From NCBI GenBank assembly GCA_002435955.1, contig DIWZ01000033.1:26055-90054 (forward strand): a DNA stretch of 64,000 nucleotides, written 5' to 3'. The notes beneath the pieces were generated by a model. It saw only the letters and a program-made list of their open reading frames with translations. It was not told where the DNA came from and did no database searches. Shown here piece after piece: positions 35,599-43,845 of the stretch; the stretch's first letter is position 1; each line of letters opens with the position of its first letter. This stretch comes from Pelobacter sp. UBA6093. Lineage in GTDB: Bacteria > Desulfobacterota > Desulfuromonadia > Desulfuromonadales > Syntrophotaleaceae. The translations under genes and the position numbers were made by a program.

Positions 35599-36243
35599 AT
35601 GGACTACCGGAGCGCGGCAGCTGTGATAGATGTGGACGAGGTGCCGGAACAACTTATCGAACCAACACCCGACAGCGAGACGCTGTTGCTGGAGCGCATT
35701 CGCCAGGGGGACGAGGCGGCCTTTACGCGGCTGGTTTCGGAGCATTTGACACAAGTGGTCAATCTTGCCTATCGCATGCTGGGGGATCGACAGGAAGCCG
35801 AGGATCTTGCGCAGGAGGCGTTTTTGCGCCTGCACCGTGCCCTGCCCTCTTTTCGGGGAGAATGCCGGATCAAGACCTGGCTGTACAGGGTGGTTTCACG
35901 GTTGGTTATCGACCACCTGCGGCGAGAGCAGTTGCGCCGTCGTATCTTCTTTTTTCGCAAAAGTGAAGACGATCCTGATCCGGTGGCCAACTGTGTCGAT
36001 CCGGGGGCATCGCCCAGCGAGGTATTGCTGGGGGAGGAAGCCCGCCAAAAGTTATTCAGGGCCATGCAGAAACTTTCCGGGAGACAGCGCGCCGTATTCG
36101 TGCTGCGGCACCAGGAAGGCCTGCCTCTCAAGGAAATAGCCACCCTGCTCCATCTTAAGGAAGGTACGGTCAAAGTACATTTGCATAGAGCCGTGCAGTT
36201 TTTACGTCAGGAATTTACCGACGATGAAGAGGTAACGTCATGA
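35599..36243 (+). CDS. ECF-type RNA polymerase sigma factor
   Basis: A 214-aa sigma-70 family factor of the extracytoplasmic type. Region 2 spans AFTRLVSEHLTQVVNLAYRM to AEDLAQEAFLRLHRALPSF and RIKTWLYRVVSRLVIDHLRR. Region 4 includes GRQRAVFVLRHQEGLPLKEI and KEGTVKVHLHRAVQFL. The linker carries an unusual RRRIFFFRKSEDDPDP insert. GAGGGATCGGAT precedes the ATG at 35599. The next gene, overlapping by four bases, is its probable anti-sigma factor, so the pair should respond to envelope or redox stress. Confidence 0.9.
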   Translation: MDYRSAAAVIDVDEVPEQLIEPTPDSETLLLERIRQGDEAAFTRLVSEHLTQVVNLAYRMLGDRQEAEDLAQEAFLRLHRALPSFRGECRIKTWLYRVVSRLVIDHLRREQLRRRIFFFRKSEDDPDPVANCVDPGASPSEVLLGEEARQKLFRAMQKLSGRQRAVFVLRHQEGLPLKEIATLLHLKEGTVKVHLHRAVQFLRQEFTDDEEVTS

Positions 36244-36695
36244 AACGCCGCACACAGGGAACCTGCAACGAAAAGGATCTGGTACTTTTCCATTACGGGG
36301 AACTCGATACCGTGGCAAGGCAGCGCCTGCGGCAACATCTCGATGCCTGCCAGGACTGCAGTGCCCGACTTGCCGGATTGCAGCGGACTTTGGCCGCTCT
36401 GCCCCTCCCAGACCTGACCTTATCCGATGTGGAAAAGCATCGGCTGACCGCTGTCATTACCGACCGTGCTGGTCAGCGGGCGCAGCCCAGGCGCTGGATG
36501 TGGGGGTCGGCGCTGGCGACGGGAGCGGTGCTGGCGGTAAGCCTATTGGTCATGCCTGGCGGTCCCGGTAACCTTCCAGGTGGACTGCCCCGGTCGGAAG
36601 CTGAAATCGGTATGCTGCAGGATATGGAATTGCTGCAGAATATCGACCTGCTTGAGAATCTGGAGTTGTTGCAGGAGCTTGAACGCGTAAGTTAA
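36240..36695 (+). CDS. Zinc-finger anti-sigma factor
   Basis: A 151-aa protein. The N-terminal anti-sigma zinc finger has the pattern H-X3-C-X2-C in RLRQHLDACQDCSARL. One transmembrane helix follows (MWGSALATGAVLAVSLLVM). A short periplasmic tail ends in an unusual set of leucine-rich repeats (MLQDMELLQNIDLLENLELL). It overlaps the sigma gene (ATGA), as expected for co-expression at fixed ratio. It likely holds the sigma factor at the membrane until a signal is sensed. Confidence 0.85.
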   Translation: MKRRTQGTCNEKDLVLFHYGELDTVARQRLRQHLDACQDCSARLAGLQRTLAALPLPDLTLSDVEKHRLTAVITDRAGQRAQPRRWMWGSALATGAVLAVSLLVMPGGPGNLPGGLPRSEAEIGMLQDMELLQNIDLLENLELLQELERVS

Positions 36696-36733
36696 TGATA
36701 GGTGAGAGAGGCTCGCTGAAGATGGGGGACCAA

Positions 36734-37171
36734 ATGAAGGGAAAATGGTGGTTGCTTTTGCTGTTTGCGGGTGTACTGATGGCCCCATTGTCCAGCGCAT
36801 GGGCTCAAAAAACCGCGAGCCAGGATCAGCAGACCTGGTTGCTGGCCGACAACGGGCAGCGATGGCAGGATCTTTCGCCGGAGCAACGCCAGGAACTCAA
36901 AGGACGATACCGTCAATATAAAGAGCTTACGCCCGCCGAGCAGGAGCGTTTGCGTCAGAGGTATGATCAATATCAAGACCTCACCCCCCAGGAGCGCGAT
37001 CGTCTTAAACAGCGCATGGAGCGCTGGCAGGAACTGCCGGAGGACAAGCAGCGGGAACTTAAGCAGAAATACCAGCACTATCGCCAACTGCCGCCTGAAA
37101 AACAGCAGGAAATCAGGAAAAAGTGGCAGGATCGCAAGCAAAGGCCTCCTGAACAGCGACGCAATCGGTAG
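36734..37171 (+). CDS. DUF3106 periplasmic protein
   Basis: A 145-aa protein with a signal peptide (WWLLLLFAGVLMAPLSSAWA), then four or five repeats built on W-x-x-L-(S/T/P)-P-E-x-(R/K) units: RWQDLSPEQRQELK, RYRQYKELTPAEQERL, QYQDLTPQERDRLK, RWQELPEDKQREL and HYRQLPPEKQQEI. This is the DUF3106 pattern, often found with ECF sigma operons. The ATG at 36734 follows GGGGGA. The protein is very rich in Gln, Arg and Glu. It may be a periplasmic sensor or buffer for the sigma/anti-sigma pair. A terminator follows. Confidence 0.82.
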   Translation: MKGKWWLLLLFAGVLMAPLSSAWAQKTASQDQQTWLLADNGQRWQDLSPEQRQELKGRYRQYKELTPAEQERLRQRYDQYQDLTPQERDRLKQRMERWQELPEDKQRELKQKYQHYRQLPPEKQQEIRKKWQDRKQRPPEQRRNR

Positions 37172-37227
37172 GCAGAAATGTAAAAGATCTACGATCAGGC
37201 TCACGGCTGTTAGTAATCGGCCCTGAC

Positions 37228-37269
37228 AAAAAAGCGCGGCCCTTCCACAAAGAAGGGCCGCGCTTTTTT
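37228..37269. terminator. Bidirectional rho-independent terminator
   Basis: The stem AAAGCGCGGCCCTTC/GAAGGGCCGCGCTTT, with a 7-base loop, is flanked by A-run and T-run. It ends the sigma operon on the plus strand and can also stop minus-strand transcription coming from the FG-GAP gene. Confidence 0.9.
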
Positions 37270-37410
37270 GAACTGAAATGGGGGTCTGCTTAGAAACTTC
37301 TACGAAACGTTGTCTGCAAACAGTCCCCATTGCAGGTAGGTATCGCCGCTACGGATCCGCGGCCGGCGACAAGGCCAGATCCAGCACTGCCATCAATAGG
37401 AGGCGTGAGG

Positions 37411-39096
37411 TTATGGCACCAGGGGGAAAACCAGCAGCTGACTTTCGCCGCCCTTGCCGAAAACCGAACCAGTTTCAGTGGCAATGAAAAGCACCCTATC
37501 ACCGGTCACGGTCAGACCCTGCAGGGGCACTTCCAGTTCCTCGCCGAGAGTGCCCTTAACAAACATGCTGTCACGTTTTTTAAGCACGACCAGCCAACTT
37601 TTCCGTACCCCCGGAGTAATGCCCGGCGTCGACATCATACCGCTATCCGAAGCGATGGTCAGCAGTTCGAGCTGTCCGTCGCCATCAAGGTCCACAGCCA
37701 CAGGCGGCACCTCAAAAGCGGCGTAGTTGGTGCTCGTCTCCCGGGCGTTGGGATCTTCTTCGTAGATAAAGCGGGACAAAGTGCCGCCCATGATCTTAGC
37801 TGACTTGTAAAGCTCCTTATTGCCTGAATAGATGTAAAGGAGTCCGTCTCGAACAAAGATGGTTTCCGGCTGACCGTTGCCGGTGATATCTGCCATCGTG
37901 CTGCCACTGACGCTAAACCGGCGCGGCAATTTGAAGCCAGTATCGCGAAAGGAGAGATTATCGCCCTTCAACTCAACCTTTTTGATGACCGTTCCCCATA
38001 CCGTTTCTCGGTCGAAGTTCTGGGTCAGGAGCAGTTCGCGCCGACCGTCGCCGTCGCGGTCAAAGCTGCCGAATAGGTGAGGCAGGAACTCCTTTACCAG
38101 CGTCAGACGACCACCGGCAAACCTGTAGAGCGAGGAGCTCATTTTTTTGTCTTTCCAGCCATTCACAACCAGATATAGCTGTTTTTCTGCCGGTTGCCAC
38201 CAGCTCAAGGTCAACACCTGAGCCAGATCGGAGGGCTTGACCTCGGTCATAGCGGAAAGGCTCTCGCCAACCTCCAAGAGCTTGATGGACTTCCCGTCGC
38301 TGCCGGCCAGCAGCTGACGCTGCCCTTCCTTGACGAAATCAGCAGTAACCGCGGGAAATCCCAGGGCTCCAAGAGACTTGAACCCGGGAAAGGTCGCCTC
38401 GTAGCGAACTCCCGAGGTAGGAGCCGCAGCTGCTTCGAGCTTGTAGGGAGCTGCCGGCTGGGGAGTAACCGTAGCTGCAGGCTGCGCCTCGATCGAACTG
38501 GGGTAGGCATGCAGGATATTGAAGGAGTCGTCACGGACGGTGAGATTCTTGGCATCGAGCACTAGGATCAGATCGAGCATGCCACCCTTCGGCGCAGTCG
38601 GCTGGCTCGGCTTGGTGGCCTGGGCTGCAGCGTAATCCTGCCACTCGAGTGCCGGCAGGGCCTCCTTGATCCGGGCAAAAACCGCTTCACCCTTATCGGT
38701 GTAATCCCAGAAGGTCGCGCGCAGGTTCTCGTACCGGCGGATCTGATAGCCTCTCTTGATGTTGCCTGCTGCGCCGACGGGCTTGGCATGGGAATAGCCG
38801 GCCTTGACCTGGGTGACCTGGAGCACTCCTTTTTTGACATCGAGGGTGCCGAGCACCTTGCCGGTCACCGGATGGGTGATTTTTTCCCCCGGCTGAACCA
38901 CGGAAAACAGATCGCCGGTGGTCACCCCCTGGCTGGCATCGAGATCGATGAGAAATTCCCCCTGGACGGGCAGCACCACGTAGCCGCTGACCGGTTTGAG
39001 ATCCTGCGCCAGATCTTCGAGGGTTTCGGCCAGAGCGGAGCCGGCCGGCAACAGCGACAACAGCAGCGCCAGAATGGTTAAACGTTTGATAAACAA
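37411..39096 (-). CDS. Secreted FG-GAP/VCBS repeat protein
   Basis: A 561-aa exported protein. The signal peptide is RLTILALLLSLLPAGSALAE. An N-terminal beta domain (about residues 25-110) is followed by a Pro/Ala-rich linker near 180-215. The C-terminal half carries calcium-binding VCBS-like repeats such as FGSFDRDGDGRRELLLTQ, MADITGNGQPETIFVRDG and AVDLDGDGQLELLTIA, typical of a beta-propeller. The start is TTG at 39096 behind GGGAGGTTGCC. It is probably periplasmic or on the outer membrane; its function is unknown. It lies downstream of the porin gene, past a terminator and a repeat element. Confidence 0.8.
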   Translation of the reverse strand: MFIKRLTILALLLSLLPAGSALAETLEDLAQDLKPVSGYVVLPVQGEFLIDLDASQGVTTGDLFSVVQPGEKITHPVTGKVLGTLDVKKGVLQVTQVKAGYSHAKPVGAAGNIKRGYQIRRYENLRATFWDYTDKGEAVFARIKEALPALEWQDYAAAQATKPSQPTAPKGGMLDLILVLDAKNLTVRDDSFNILHAYPSSIEAQPAATVTPQPAAPYKLEAAAAPTSGVRYEATFPGFKSLGALGFPAVTADFVKEGQRQLLAGSDGKSIKLLEVGESLSAMTEVKPSDLAQVLTLSWWQPAEKQLYLVVNGWKDKKMSSSLYRFAGGRLTLVKEFLPHLFGSFDRDGDGRRELLLTQNFDRETVWGTVIKKVELKGDNLSFRDTGFKLPRRFSVSGSTMADITGNGQPETIFVRDGLLYIYSGNKELYKSAKIMGGTLSRFIYEEDPNARETSTNYAAFEVPPVAVDLDGDGQLELLTIASDSGMMSTPGITPGVRKSWLVVLKKRDSMFVKGTLGEELEVPLQGLTVTGDRVLFIATETGSVFGKGGESQLLVFPLVP

Positions 39097-39120
39097 GGCA
39101 ACCTCCCGATTATGATAGAT

Positions 39121-39302
39121 TTTTAACCACGAAGGACGCGAAGAGCACGAAGAAAGTCTAAAAAATCCCGATGTTTGGCTGAAGATTAAAAACCTTGATG
39201 ATCACGCAAATTGTCATTCGGGCATGACGACTCGCATTGGCAATGGCGTCAAACCTTGGCCTTTGAATCTACTTCGTGTCCTTCGTGATCTTCGTGGTGA
39301 AA
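39121..39302. repeat. CACGAAG inverted-repeat element, copy 1
   Basis: The left end TTTTAACCACGAAGGACG (then CGAAGAGCACGAAG) and the right end CTTCGTGTCCTTCGTG (then ATCTTCGTGGTGAAA) are imperfect inverted repeats. Each is built from three spaced CACGAAG units. About 115 unrelated bases lie between. A second copy is at 46621-46736, with different interior sequence. Confidence 0.75.
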
Positions 39303-39388
39303 CTCATGCTTTTGCAGTTTTGCAAACCACTGCAGCAACGTGCTTCTTCAGATTTTGAAAATAGGTGCCAAAGCGACCGGTTAGATTG

Positions 39389-39416
39389 CAAAAAGGGCCG
39401 GGCTAAAGCCCGGCCC
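39389..39416 (-). terminator. Rho-independent terminator of porin gene
   Basis: On the minus strand the perfect stem GGGCCGGGCT/AGCCCGGCCC is followed by TTTTTGC, 31 bases past the porin stop. Confidence 0.9.
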
Positions 39417-39447
39417 AATCTAGCATGATCACCTGCTTCAGGCAATC

Positions 39448-40812
39448 TTAGAACTTGAACTGCAGACGGGCGTCGGTGCGGAACACGTCGTCGGCATCGC
39501 CGCCAGTGGACAGGCCATCAAGCGCATCGCCCGCCACCAAATAGCCGGCATTGATGTCGGCTGAGAGGCCCTTCATGATCTTATAGCTGGTGCCAACTAC
39601 AAACTCATGGCCGATTTCGTCATCGCCGAGCAGTTCGTCCTCGGCGGTGTTATGCCAGAAGTATTTGGCCCAGACGTTGGTTTTGGCGTTGAGGGCGTAT
39701 TTCACGCCGGCGTAAATGATCTTGTAGCCCTGGTCGGTGACATAGAAGGCCTGACTGAGGGAGTTGTCGTCGGCGTAGTTATCGAAGATGATCACCGAGC
39801 CGAGGATCGAGGTGGAGATATCAATGTGGTCGAAGTTCTCGATGTCGCCATCGCTGTTGTCGTCGTCACCGGAGGCGTAAAGGCCGCCGAGGGTGAAGGT
39901 GGTCTTGTCCATCTTGTAGTCGCCCTGGGCGTGCAGCAGGTAGGCGTCGCGATCAAGGCTCTCGCCATTAACTTCGGCTTCGCCAGTGAGGTAGATGGCA
40001 TTGAACATGCCGGACAGGTTGCCCCATTTGCCGGTGCCGGCCAGGCCAAGCCAGATTTCTTCGTCCTGCACGTCGGTTGCAACCAACTGGGCGCCAGTGA
40101 GAAGGTTGTCCAACTCTTCCTGACCCTGATCGAGGTAGATGACGAAAGCGTTGAGGGAGTTGCCGCTGTCGAATACATAGGTCACGTCGGCGGCATAGGC
40201 GTCGTCATAAGCGCTCTTCTTGTCGCCGCCGGCATCGTCGCTGTTTCCCCAGTCGTTGCGAAACCATCCCAGAGAGTAGGCCAGGTTACCTTCGGTACGC
40301 TTCCATTTCACGCCGCCAGCGTTGTCCGACCAGACAAAGGCGTTGTAGCCGACAGGCTGCAGACCGACGATCAGGCGGGAAGCGGAGTCAAAGGGCAGTT
40401 CGATGTCGGTGTAGGCCCAGCGCAGCTCGAAGTTGTTCCTGTCACCGCCAAAGGGGGCTTCATCGCCTTCACCGAACTTGGCGCTGCCGAATTCGAAGCC
40501 GACCACGCCCTTGACCTTTTGCTCGTCGTCGGAGGCAACAAGGTGCATGCGGTATTTCACTTCGCCGAAGAAGTCGCTGTCGTTGCTCTCCTTCTTGAAG
40601 TCAACGGAGGGCAGTGGGGCCAGAGACAGAAAGGCACCGCCAGCGCCGATGTACTTTTCGCTGTCTGAGATGACACGTTTTGAAGTGTCGGCCTGGGTGC
40701 TGTAGGAAAAACGGTTGTTGAAATCGCCATGCCACTCGACGTTGAAGGCCAGGGCGGGGGTCGCCATGGCCAGGACGATACCAATCGCCAGAACGAATCT
40801 TGCCTGTTTCAC
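39448..40812 (-). CDS. Outer-membrane beta-barrel porin
   Basis: A 454-aa protein with a cleavable signal peptide (LAIGIVLAMATPALAF) and an acidic, Gly/Asp-rich mature chain of alternating hydrophobic strands. It ends in the aromatic-terminated strand RTDARLQFKF, the classic C-terminal signal for BAM-dependent barrels. Loops such as YASGDDDNSDGDIENFDH suggest calcium-rich exposed turns. The start is GTG at 40812 behind AAGGAGACAGACC. Substrate specificity is unknown. It has its own terminator and a 0.7-kb upstream region. Confidence 0.85.
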   Translation of the reverse strand: MKQARFVLAIGIVLAMATPALAFNVEWHGDFNNRFSYSTQADTSKRVISDSEKYIGAGGAFLSLAPLPSVDFKKESNDSDFFGEVKYRMHLVASDDEQKVKGVVGFEFGSAKFGEGDEAPFGGDRNNFELRWAYTDIELPFDSASRLIVGLQPVGYNAFVWSDNAGGVKWKRTEGNLAYSLGWFRNDWGNSDDAGGDKKSAYDDAYAADVTYVFDSGNSLNAFVIYLDQGQEELDNLLTGAQLVATDVQDEEIWLGLAGTGKWGNLSGMFNAIYLTGEAEVNGESLDRDAYLLHAQGDYKMDKTTFTLGGLYASGDDDNSDGDIENFDHIDISTSILGSVIIFDNYADDNSLSQAFYVTDQGYKIIYAGVKYALNAKTNVWAKYFWHNTAEDELLGDDEIGHEFVVGTSYKIMKGLSADINAGYLVAGDALDGLSTGGDADDVFRTDARLQFKF

Positions 40813-41495
40813 GGTCTGTCTCCTTCCATCCTTTACAAATAATAAAATAAAATATCTTTGCGCCGGGGCCGTCCCGAAACAAAGAGCGCCACATCAAATG
40901 CGGCAAGTGCCGGACCTGGGAGGCTGGGGCTGAACAATGGAATCCGGACTGCAAACACCGGGAACTTCCCTGAATCAGAGTGATAAACCCGAGCTATGCG
41001 TTCGCCTCCCCACCTTGCCGTAGCAACATAACGCTATATAAAAATAAATACAACGAAATTTTTCTAGCACCGGATACGGTTAAGCACCCGTGCCAACTAA
41101 AGCCCACAGCATAAGACCATATCTCCAAGTTGCCCTGCCCATCTTTGAAAATTCGGGCTTGACAATATTAATAAAATCGACAAATAGCAAATTTTAAATA
41201 TCGATAAACAAGAAGCTGTGTATCGAAAAAACAAATAGTTGAAACTGAACGCCCACTCGACGGTTATTTTGTTGCGTGATGAAACCTGCGCTGGCCCATC
41301 TGATTTTTCCAGATAGACGCCTGGATCCAGTGATCTGTCTGCCTTGGTTCAAAGTCAGAACGTATCACGTCCCCGGAATAATCATCAGCCGGGGTAGCAA
41401 TAAGACCGGTTTGTAAGCAATTGGTTGGAGTTGTTTTTCAATCAGGCAGGGGATGCTATTTTCTGGCATCTGTATCAAAGATGGACTTGGGGCGC
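40813..41495. other. Intergenic region upstream of porin gene
   Basis: 683 bases without a credible gene. It is AT-rich around 41030-41240. A TTGACA at 41159 on the plus strand lacks a good -10. The hairpin CCCCGG/CCGGGG lies at 41371-41394 and the palindrome CTGGATCCAG near 41322. It presumably holds the promoter and leader of the minus-strand porin gene, but I cannot place them. Confidence 0.5.
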
Positions 41496-41526
41496 AAAAA
41501 AACAGGGGCCCTTGTGGGGCCCCTGT
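41496..41526 (-). terminator. Rho-independent terminator of second porin gene
   Basis: The perfect stem ACAGGGGCCC/GGGCCCCTGT, with a 5-base loop, is followed on the minus strand by TTTTTT. It lies 22 bases beyond the stop of the porin gene. Confidence 0.9.
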
Positions 41527-41548
41527 TGTAAATCAGATCAAACCTGAT

Positions 41549-42637
41549 TTAGAAAAGCAGCTGAGTCTGGAAGCGGAAAGCGTCAACGCGATCGCCGTCA
41601 ATAATTTTGTCGTTGATAGCGTAGTCAACCTTGAAGTTGATGTTGTGGCCCTTCAGGAAATAGTTCAGGCCGATGGCGAAAGTGTCGATCTGGCGTCCGT
41701 TATCGGGATCCTGCTGCAGCCAGCGTAACACCGGCTGGATGTGGGAACCGTCGCGGAAGGGACAGGGCAGCAGGTAGCCGGCTTGGACCGAAGCGGTCTG
41801 ACCCTCGAAATAGGGGCCTTCCCAGTCGTAAAAAGTGGCCGAGCCAACAATGCGGCCGTTGCCCAGAGGCTGCTCGAGGTGAGCGCCGAGGTTCCAGGCT
41901 TTGTGGTCTTCGATGCCAGCGCCACCGAGGCCGATATAGTCGTAGCCGGCGCTGAAAGAGAGCACCTTGAGGGAGCCGAGGCTGTTCATGTTGTAAAACC
42001 AGCCGGGCTGGGCGTCGCCAAGGTTGATCATGACCAGACCAGTGCTGCGCAGGTTGTCATCGCCGTTGACTACGGAATCACGCTCGCCGCGGAAGACGCC
42101 GACGCGGTAGTCGATCAGGCCGTCAAGCAGAATGCCGCGCGCCTCGATGCCGTCGTCCCGCCAGAAAGCACGATCTATGACGGTTGGTACTTTGGTCACG
42201 TTGACGTTGTAGTCGATGCCGAGCAGCAGTGCCGCCGAAGCCTTGTTCTCCACCGAGAATGGCACCAGGATGCGGCCGAAAGAGATGTTGAACTCGGGCA
42301 TGAACTGCAGATCGATGAAGCCGTCGTTCCAGACCAGGTCGCTACTGTCTTCCACATCGTCTTTGCCGGCGTTGGGCACGTCGGTATCGAAGAAGAACTT
42401 GACGTTCTTGTGTACCGAGCCTTGGGCCAAGATGCGAGCGCGGCGAGCGAAGAAGTCGTTGCTCCATTTATCGTTGTTGCCACTGCCGTCCTCGACGGCT
42501 TCGAACTGAATCTGGCCCAGAAAGCCGATCTGCATCCAGACGTCTTCATTTACTTCCAGCTTGGGGGACCAAGCCAGGGCCGAACCGGCGCTCAGCACAA
42601 CGGCCAGCATCACAATGCTACAAATTAACTTACGCAT
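41549..42637 (-). CDS. Phosphate-selective porin O/P-like outer-membrane protein
   Basis: A 362-aa porin with signal peptide ICSIVMLAVVLSAGSALAW. Early mature residues (VNEDVWMQIGFLGQIQFEA, then FFARRARILAQGSVHKNVKF) match the OprO/OprP-like layout. The chain ends DAFRFQTQLLF, with a terminal phenylalanine for barrel assembly. GGAGGTAAC precedes the ATG. It lies next to, but is transcribed separately from, the other porin. The substrate is not inferable; phosphate is only the family name. Confidence 0.85.
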   Translation of the reverse strand: MRKLICSIVMLAVVLSAGSALAWSPKLEVNEDVWMQIGFLGQIQFEAVEDGSGNNDKWSNDFFARRARILAQGSVHKNVKFFFDTDVPNAGKDDVEDSSDLVWNDGFIDLQFMPEFNISFGRILVPFSVENKASAALLLGIDYNVNVTKVPTVIDRAFWRDDGIEARGILLDGLIDYRVGVFRGERDSVVNGDDNLRSTGLVMINLGDAQPGWFYNMNSLGSLKVLSFSAGYDYIGLGGAGIEDHKAWNLGAHLEQPLGNGRIVGSATFYDWEGPYFEGQTASVQAGYLLPCPFRDGSHIQPVLRWLQQDPDNGRQIDTFAIGLNYFLKGHNINFKVDYAINDKIIDGDRVDAFRFQTQLLF

Positions 42638-43025
42638 GTTACCTCCACCTGATAATTAAGTTCACTACATTGATTTGATTGTGCATGACGAACAAAATGA
42701 GTCTCCCGTTTTCGCTTCGAAATCCAAGTCGAAAACGGTTGCCGCCGAAAAAAGCGGCCCCGGGACAGACCTGGACGGCCCGTTGCAACGCCTCTCATCG
42801 CTATGGACCCCCGTCCATCGGGCGGTCCGCTCGATTGAGCGTTGCGGTTGCAATCCATCACCTCCTTTTTAAGTTTAAAATCCCCTCCCGGGAGGTTCTC
42901 CTGTTTATTTTAAAGCCAACCGCTGCCCACCCTGCAGGTCCTGCCGCTCTTCCGGTTTGCGCGGGAAAGCGAGATGCCGGCGCAGGTGTGAGGAAGCACT
43001 ACAGCTTGTATCGACGTACAACACT
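42638..43025. other. Leader region of porin gene with very strong SD-like sequence
   Basis: 388 bases between the thioredoxin-like gene and the porin, both on the minus strand. It contains AAGGAGGTGAT on the minus strand at about 42859-42869, a full match to the 16S anti-SD; the hairpin CCGTTTTCG/CGAAAACGG at 42706-42738; and the palindrome CCTCCCGGGAGG near 42888. The region may form a structured leader of the porin message. Confidence 0.5.
42665..42853 (-). CDS. Candidate small ORF with near-perfect ribosome site
   Basis: A 62-codon ORF begins with TTG at 42853, placed 7 bases after AAGGAGG, and stops 27 bases before the porin start. The peptide (begins MQPQRSIERTARWTG, ends SFCSSCTIKSM) has no known motif and an Arg-rich, low-complexity composition, so it may not be a stable protein. 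It could act as a translated leader that affects porin expression. Confidence 0.25.
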   Translation of the reverse strand: MQPQRSIERTARWTGVHSDERRCNGPSRSVPGPLFSAATVFDLDFEAKTGDSFCSSCTIKSM

Positions 43026-43544
43026 TTACCTGGGAGCCTGTGGATCCTGTTGCTCCACCAACTTCTCGAGGATGCGGGTCAATTCTTCGCCATCGAGGCC
43101 CAGAGTGTCCTGCACCACCCGTCGGGAGCCGTCCAGAATCAGCAGCCTGGGGATGGGGTACACTTTGTAGGCGCGATGCACCTGACCGTCATCCAGCAGA
43201 GCTGCAAAGGAGGCGGGAAGCTTTTTACCCTTCAGGTAATTGCTGACGGCTTTGGCGTTTTCCTGGATGAAGATATCGATAACCGGAATCCCCTTGTCGT
43301 CGAGAAACTGGCTGATTTTCTCCAGTTCGGACATTTGATCCTTGCACCCCGGACACCAGGTGGTGCCGATGACCAGTATCACCGGGCGGCCTTCATAATC
43401 CGAAAGACGAACCGTTTTTTTGGCAGTATTGCGAAGTTTAAAATCAGGTGCGAGGTTGCCGCGGGGGATTTGAGACAAAGCGGGCGTGGTGATGCAAACA
43501 ACCAAAATCCACGAGAGAATGGTCCGTGCCAGCGCTGTTTTCAT
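43026..43544 (-). CDS. Thioredoxin-like (TlpA/AhpC-TSA) exported protein
   Basis: A 172-aa protein with signal peptide TILSWILVVCITTPALSQ and a thioredoxin fold. PDFKLRN starts the fold and VIGTTWCPGCKDQM holds the CPGC redox pair. A cis-proline is expected in VYPIPRLLILDG. It is likely a periplasmic thiol-disulfide reductase, possibly for cytochrome c maturation or oxidative defence. GGAGGAAAC precedes the ATG at 43544; the 11 upstream in-frame residues are dropped. Its neighbours are porins. Confidence 0.85.
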   Translation of the reverse strand: MKTALARTILSWILVVCITTPALSQIPRGNLAPDFKLRNTAKKTVRLSDYEGRPVILVIGTTWCPGCKDQMSELEKISQFLDDKGIPVIDIFIQENAKAVSNYLKGKKLPASFAALLDDGQVHRAYKVYPIPRLLILDGSRRVVQDTLGLDGEELTRILEKLVEQQDPQAPR

Positions 43545-43845
43545 GTTTCCTCCTCGTTTCATGCCCTGCAAAGACAAACGCCTGATTATTCGACTATGGA
43601 CAAAGATTAGTCAAGGGAAAATCCTGCCAATAGGAGACATGGTTCTATTTTATTCATTCCGGCACCCATTGTCGGTTGATTTCTTCTGACACATATAAAC
43701 CTGGAAGCGTTGACTTTCTGAAGGCAATCCACTACCTTAAACGGGTAGCAAATACGCTCCGAGTCTGGTTTTTTCCCATGATACCGATTTCCCTGGCGGC
43801 GCTGCATCGGGGCGTTCAGAGAACTCTCAGGAAGGAAGTATCCAC
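43545..43845. other. Divergent intergenic region, 301 bases
   Basis: The region between the divergent thioredoxin-like gene and the unknown gene at 43846. A TTGACT at 43712-43717 could be a plus-strand -35, but no good -10 follows. No gene or repeat seen. Confidence 0.4.

Larger units (their letters stand above)
39097..39447. other. Intergenic region between porin and FG-GAP genes
   Basis: This 351-base gap contains the CACGAAG-type inverted-repeat element (39121-39302) and the porin terminator (39389-39416). No ORF with coding character was seen on either strand. Confidence 0.7.

Noticed and set aside
39607..40668. 353-residue ORF antisense to the porin
   Set aside because: Valine/glycine-rich composition is the mirror of Asp/Ala/Gly-rich porin codons.
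41741..42628. 295-residue ORF antisense to the second porin
   Set aside because: Mirror frame of the porin, which has signal peptide and terminal Phe.
42840..42872. Resemblance of CATCACCTCCTTTTT to the 16S rRNA 3' end
   Set aside because: Explained by a strong Shine-Dalgarno on the opposite strand; no rRNA sequence upstream.
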